In this document: in pieces, positions 22,552-25,788 of the stretch
Numbering within the stretch: the stretch's first letter is position 1
Layout of the letters: each line of letters opens with the position of its first letter
Source: an uncultured Eubacterium sp.
GTDB lineage: Bacteria; Bacillota; Clostridia; Oscillospirales; CAG-272
Length of the DNA stretch: 25,788 bases
Direction: 5' to 3'
Assembly (NCBI GenBank): GCA_900544285.1
Contig: UQUT01000023.1
Location: 1 to 25,788 of the forward strand
The notes under the pieces: generated by a model
Seen by the model: the letters and a program-made list of their open reading frames with translations, nothing else
Database searches by the model: none
Told to the model about the DNA's origin: nothing
Program-made: the position numbers and the translations under genes

Positions 22552-24132
22552 ATGGAAAACAAAGGAAAATACTATATCACAACCGCGATAGCTTATGCTT
22601 CCCGCAAGCCGCACGTCGGCAACACATATGACCCCGTCCTTGCGGACGCCATCGCGCGATATAAAAAGTCGCAGGGGTATGACGTTTTCTTCTGCACGGG
22701 CTCGGATGAGCATGGTCAGAAGATTGAAGATCTCGCAAACGCAAGCGGAATGGCTCCGCAGGAATATGTCGACGGGATCTCATCGCAGATAAAGGAAATA
22801 TGGAAGCTTCTCGGTGTGGATTATGACTGCTTCATCCGCACAACGGACGAGCATCACGTCAAAGCCGTTCAGAAAATCTTCAAAAAGCTCTATGATCAGG
22901 GCGATATTTATAAAGGCTCATACGAGGGCTGGTATTGCGTTCCGTGCGAATCGTTCTTTACGGATACACAGGCGGAAGGCGGCGTCTGCCCGGACTGCGG
23001 AAGACCCCTTCGTCGCGAAAAGGAAGAAGCGTATTTCTTCAAGATGAGCAAATATCAGGACAGACTCCTCGAATATATAGAGTCGCAACCCGATTTCATC
23101 GCGCCCGAAGGCATAAAGAAAGAAATGGTAAACAATTTCATAAAACCGGGACTTCAGGATCTCTGCGTTTCCCGCTCGTCGTTTACATGGGGTGTTCCCG
23201 TCGATTTTGACTCAAAGCACGTTGTCTACGTATGGCTCGACGCGCTTTCAAACTATATCACCGCGCTCGGATATGACTGCGGCGAAAACAGCGATAATTA
23301 CAGAAAATTCTGGCCTGCAGACGTTCACGTCATCGGTAAGGACATCGCCCGCTTCCACGTAATCTATTGGCCTATTTTCCTTATGGCGCTCGGCGAACCG
23401 ATCCCCGAAAAGATCTTCGCGCATCCTTGGTTTCTCTTCGGTACTGACAAAATGTCAAAATCGAAGGGCAACGTCATCTATTCGGATACGCTCGTCCGTC
23501 ATTTCGGCGTTGACGGAACAAGATATTACTTCCTCTCCGAAATGCCCTATTCCTCGGACGGCTCGATAACTTATCCCTCCGTCATCTCGCGCTACAACAC
23601 AGACCTTGCAAACACGCTCGGAAATCTGCTTGCAAGAACTCTCTCAATGACGAAAAAATATTTTGACGGCGTCATTCCCGCGCCGACAGGCAGAACGGAA
23701 TTCGATTCAGATCTTATCGCAACGGCAAAACGTTCCTATGAAGGTTTCGTTGCGAATATGGATGCGTTCAAAGTTGCCGACGCACTTGATTCTGCAATGA
23801 CGCTTGCGAGAAGAGCGAACAAATATATAGACGAGACAACCCCCTGGGCGCTCGCAAAGGACGAGAGCAGAAAGGACGAGCTTGCGACGGTTATCTATAA
23901 CCTCCTCGAATCGCTCCGTATTTTAGGCGTGCTTTTCGGCTCGTCTATGCCGGAAGCGTCCGCAAAAATACTCGCCTCCCTCGGCGTTTCGGACAGTTCT
24001 CTTGAAAGCGCCTCAACGTTCGGTCTGCTCCCCGCAGGCGAGACGGTCGGCGAATCGTTTGTGCTTTTTGCAAGAATTGATGAGCAGAAAAAGCTCGCCG
24101 AAATTGAAGCCGAGCTTGCGGAAAACAAGTAA
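22552..24132 (+). CDS. metG: Methionyl-tRNA synthetase (short form)
   Basis: A 526-residue class I synthetase that charges initiator and elongator tRNA-Met. The HIGH-like motif is HVGN (21-24). A zinc knuckle has C129, C132, C146 and C149 (CVPC and CPDC). KMSKS is at 300-304, preceded by WFLFGTD. An anticodon-binding helical domain follows (about 360-500). The C-terminal tRNA-binding (Trbp111-like) domain present in many Firmicute MetG proteins is absent; the protein ends in a short charged helix. Initiation has GGAG upstream, 10 bases after the nagA stop. Its TAA overlaps the ATG of tatD by one base; metG-tatD pairing is common in Firmicutes. Confidence 0.95.
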   Translation: MENKGKYYITTAIAYASRKPHVGNTYDPVLADAIARYKKSQGYDVFFCTGSDEHGQKIEDLANASGMAPQEYVDGISSQIKEIWKLLGVDYDCFIRTTDEHHVKAVQKIFKKLYDQGDIYKGSYEGWYCVPCESFFTDTQAEGGVCPDCGRPLRREKEEAYFFKMSKYQDRLLEYIESQPDFIAPEGIKKEMVNNFIKPGLQDLCVSRSSFTWGVPVDFDSKHVVYVWLDALSNYITALGYDCGENSDNYRKFWPADVHVIGKDIARFHVIYWPIFLMALGEPIPEKIFAHPWFLFGTDKMSKSKGNVIYSDTLVRHFGVDGTRYYFLSEMPYSSDGSITYPSVISRYNTDLANTLGNLLARTLSMTKKYFDGVIPAPTGRTEFDSDLIATAKRSYEGFVANMDAFKVADALDSAMTLARRANKYIDETTPWALAKDESRKDELATVIYNLLESLRILGVLFGSSMPEASAKILASLGVSDSSLESASTFGLLPAGETVGESFVLFARIDEQKKLAEIEAELAENK

Positions 24133-24905
24133 TGGCTTTCCTTTTCGACACTCACGCTCATTATACCGATGAAAAATTCGGTGACCCGACGGAGCTTCTG
24201 AATTCTCTCTTTGCCGGCGATATCTGCGGAATTCTCTGCGCAGGAACTGACGAGACGACTTCTCTGCAATCGATTGCGCTTGCGAAAAAGTACGAAAAAA
24301 TGTATGCCGCGGCAGGAATTCATCCGCATGAATGCGGCGCGGCGGGAGAGATAAATTCGGCTCTTGACAGAATCGTCCCGCTGTTTGCGGAAAGCAAGGT
24401 CAAGGCTCTCGGCGAAATCGGTCTTGATTATTATTATGACTTTTCGGACAGAGAAACGCAAAGGCGTTTCTTTGACGCACAGCTTTCCCTCGCCGAAACA
24501 TATTCCCTCCCCGTCATAATTCATGACAGAGAGGCGCACGGCGATGTGTTGGATATCGTCTGCGCTCATCCGAATGTCACGGGGATTATGCATAGTTACA
24601 GCGGCAGTGCCGAACAGGCAAAAGAATATGTCCGCAGAGGATATTATATTTCTTTTTCAGGTTCATTGACGTTCAAAAATGCATCGAAACTCCTTGAAGC
24701 GGCAAGAGTTGTTCCCGCAGATAAATTTCTCGTCGAAACGGACTGCCCGTATCTTGCGCCCGTACCTATGCGCGGCAAGACAAACCATAGCGGATATATG
24801 CATTATACTGCCGAAAAAGCCGCCGAGTTGCTCGGAATGGATTATGAAGCCTTCTGCGAGCAGGAAGTCAGAAACGCAAGGGCGATTTTCGGCATTGACG
24901 AATAA
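24132..24905 (+). CDS. tatD: TatD-family metal-dependent DNase
   Basis: A 257-residue TIM-barrel hydrolase. Family members are divalent-metal-dependent 3'-5' DNases linked to DNA repair and nucleic-acid turnover, though some may have other substrates. Metal ligands are H8 and H10 in FDTHAHYTD, the Glu of ALGEIGLDYYYD, and the His residues of LPVIIHDREAH and IMHSYSG. The Asp of FLVETDCPYLAPVP completes the site. The length is normal. Translation is coupled to metG through TAATG. The next gene follows after 46 bases. Confidence 0.93.
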   Translation: MAFLFDTHAHYTDEKFGDPTELLNSLFAGDICGILCAGTDETTSLQSIALAKKYEKMYAAAGIHPHECGAAGEINSALDRIVPLFAESKVKALGEIGLDYYYDFSDRETQRRFFDAQLSLAETYSLPVIIHDREAHGDVLDIVCAHPNVTGIMHSYSGSAEQAKEYVRRGYYISFSGSLTFKNASKLLEAARVVPADKFLVETDCPYLAPVPMRGKTNHSGYMHYTAEKAAELLGMDYEAFCEQEVRNARAIFGIDE

Positions 24906-24919
24906 AAGCGGACGCAAAG

Positions 24920-24948
24920 TCGCACCATATATAAAAAAAGAGGTGCGA
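24920..24948 (+). promoter_or_regulatory. Hairpin masking the vanY ribosome site
   Basis: TCGCACC (24920-24926) pairs perfectly with GGTGCGA (24942-24948) around a 15-base A/T loop. The 3' arm includes most of the AGAGGTG Shine-Dalgarno sequence, so pairing would limit translation of the carboxypeptidase. Confidence 0.5.
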
Positions 24949-24951
24949 AAT

Positions 24952-25608
24952 ATGCTCAAAATCGTTAAAAGCACGGCTCTTGCCGTGCTTTTTGTATTAC
25001 TTTTTTCCTTCAATATGTTTTCTGTCGACGTTCCGCTTATAAACTCGGAAAATCCCCTGCCACGTGACTTTGTCCCGCCGGAGCTTACGGAAATAAAGTC
25101 AACCCGTTCCGACGGCAGACCTCCGCAAAAAATTACAAAAGAAGCTGCGCTTGCGCTTGAAATGCTTATCGACGCTATGAAAAATGACTTCGGCACGGAT
25201 GCCCCGCCGATAACCGTCACCAGCGGATACCGGAGCTATGATTATCAGAAATACCTTTTTGAAACCGCCGTTCAACGCTATGAGGAAAAGGGTTACTCCC
25301 GCGCAAAAGCCGAAACTCTTGCCGCGCGTTATACCGCCGGAGCAGGCAAAAGCGAACACCAAAGCGGGCTTTGCGTTGACATTCACGACCGTCCCTGCGC
25401 CACGGTTGACTTTGAAAACAGCCCGTATTTTCTTTGGCTCTGCGAGAATGCTCATCGCTTTGGATATATCCTCCGCTACCCGAAGGGCAAGGAAAACATA
25501 ACAAAAATCGCTTTTGAGCCGTGGCATTGGCGATACGTCGGACGTGAAAACGCGGAAAAAATCAAAAAAAGCGGGCTTTGCCTTGAAGAATATTTGAAAA
25601 AATATTAA
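24952..25608 (+). CDS. VanY-type D-alanyl-D-alanine carboxypeptidase
   Basis: A 218-residue zinc peptidase of the VanY/DacB (M15B) family that removes the terminal D-Ala from peptidoglycan stem peptides outside the membrane. The N-terminal signal or anchor segment is at about 5-24 (STALAVLFVLLFSFNMF). The catalytic domain has SGYRS (91-95), SEHQSGLCVD (134-143) and EPWHWRYVG (from 189). Zinc ligands are H136, D143 and H192, and the catalytic base is E189. I chose the ATG at 24952 because AGAGGTG lies about 6 bases upstream; the longer reading overlaps tatD and has no signal peptide. No vancomycin-resistance genes are near, so a housekeeping wall role is likely. A terminator-like hairpin lies in its first codons. 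Confidence 0.92.
   Translation: MLKIVKSTALAVLFVLLFSFNMFSVDVPLINSENPLPRDFVPPELTEIKSTRSDGRPPQKITKEAALALEMLIDAMKNDFGTDAPPITVTSGYRSYDYQKYLFETAVQRYEEKGYSRAKAETLAARYTAGAGKSEHQSGLCVDIHDRPCATVDFENSPYFLWLCENAHRFGYILRYPKGKENITKIAFEPWHWRYVGRENAEKIKKSGLCLEEYLKKY
24967..24993 (+). terminator. Terminator-like hairpin inside the start of the vanY gene
   Basis: AAAA plus GCACGGC (24967-24977) pair with GCCGTGC plus TTTT (24982-24992), 11 bp with a TCTT loop, ending in a run of five T (24989-24993). By sequence it is a normal intrinsic terminator, yet it covers codons 6-14 of the carboxypeptidase. It may end the nagA-metG-tatD transcript or act as an attenuator. Confidence 0.6.
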
Positions 25609-25615
25609 AAACATC

Positions 25616-25644
25616 TTGCAATTTGAAAAACTATATGATATAAT
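25616..25644 (+). promoter_or_regulatory. Promoter of tRNA-Glu
   Basis: TTGCAA (25616-25621) and TATAAT (25639-25644) are separated by 17 bases. The tRNA begins 24 bases after the -10 box, so the precursor has a short 5' leader. Confidence 0.85.
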
Positions 25645-25667
25645 ATCATTGTTCCGCAAAAGACTAT

Positions 25668-25742
25668 GGCCCCTTGGTCAAGCGGCTAAGACGGCGCCCT
25701 CTCACGGCGCAATCATGGGTTCGATTCCCGTAGGGGTCACCA
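25668..25742 (+). tRNA. tRNA-Glu (anticodon CUC)
   Basis: A 75-base tRNA with encoded CCA. The acceptor stem GGCCCCT pairs with AGGGGTC (one G-T pair). The anticodon stem GCGCC/GGCGC (25694-25698 and 25706-25710) holds the loop CTCTCAC, whose anticodon CTC is at 25701-25703 and reads GAG. The T-loop is TTCGATT. It resembles Firmicute tRNA-Glu. Confidence 0.96.
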
Positions 25743-25779
25743 AAAAAGAAAAACCGCCAAACGGCGGTTTTTCTTTTTT
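25742..25779. terminator. Terminator after tRNA-Glu
   Basis: A perfect 17-bp inverted repeat (25742-25758 with 25763-25779) has an AAAC loop. The GC core CCGCC/GGCGG is flanked by A- and T-rich arms, so it can act in both directions. It starts at the last base of the tRNA. Confidence 0.93.
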
Positions 25780-25788
25780 GCCCAAGGG

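Noticed and set aside
24679..24951. 91-residue N-terminal extension of the carboxypeptidase
   Set aside because: It lies mostly inside tatD in another frame and would remove the signal segment from the N-terminus.
1..25788. CRISPR array, insertion sequence, prophage or toxin-antitoxin pair
   Set aside because: No regularly spaced repeats, transposase, integrase, phage structural gene or paired small toxin/antitoxin frames were seen.

Overview
The window looks like chromosomal DNA of a Clostridia-type Firmicute, probably an uncultured anaerobe. This is an inference from three things. A T-box leader precedes tyrS. The gene order tlyA-nadK-argR-recN is typical of that class. Strong sigma-A promoters (TTGACA-17-TATAAT type) and AGGAGG ribosome sites are found throughout. 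Genes are densely packed, there is no mobile element or CRISPR array, and the species cannot be named from this sequence alone.

Region 1 (1-10.7 kb) is an accessory carbohydrate region. A leftward GT4-type glycosyltransferase diverges from a large GH2 beta-glycosidase. A three-S1-domain RNA-binding protein follows, converging on an XRE/helical-repeat regulator. A divergent pair of GH78-like alpha-L-rhamnosidases comes next. All three glycosidases lack signal peptides, so they probably act in the cytoplasm on imported oligosaccharides or glycosides; no transporter is present in the window.

Region 2 (10.7-16.2 kb) is core housekeeping. It holds the operon tlyA-nadK-argR-recN and then tyrS behind a tyrosine T-box. 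The tyrS promoter begins inside the recN stop codon.

Region 3 (16.2-21.4 kb) carries a leftward cation diffusion facilitator and a membrane-anchored protein with a degenerate NERD domain. A rightward operon follows, encoding a small SLH-domain surface protein, a SpoU/TrmH-type RNA methyltransferase, a TrmN6-like methyltransferase and RsmI. Region 4 (21.4-25.8 kb) is nagA-metG-tatD, then a VanY-type D,D-carboxypeptidase, then tRNA-Glu(CUC) with its own promoter and terminator.

I found no clearly new multi-gene system. The points most worth a second look are: the vanY start region, with a hairpin over the Shine-Dalgarno site and a terminator-like hairpin inside the first codons; two matching palindromes flanking the XRE gene; the GH78 pair, one member with Asp at the usual general-acid Glu position; and the NERD protein, with lost catalytic residues and an odd start site.
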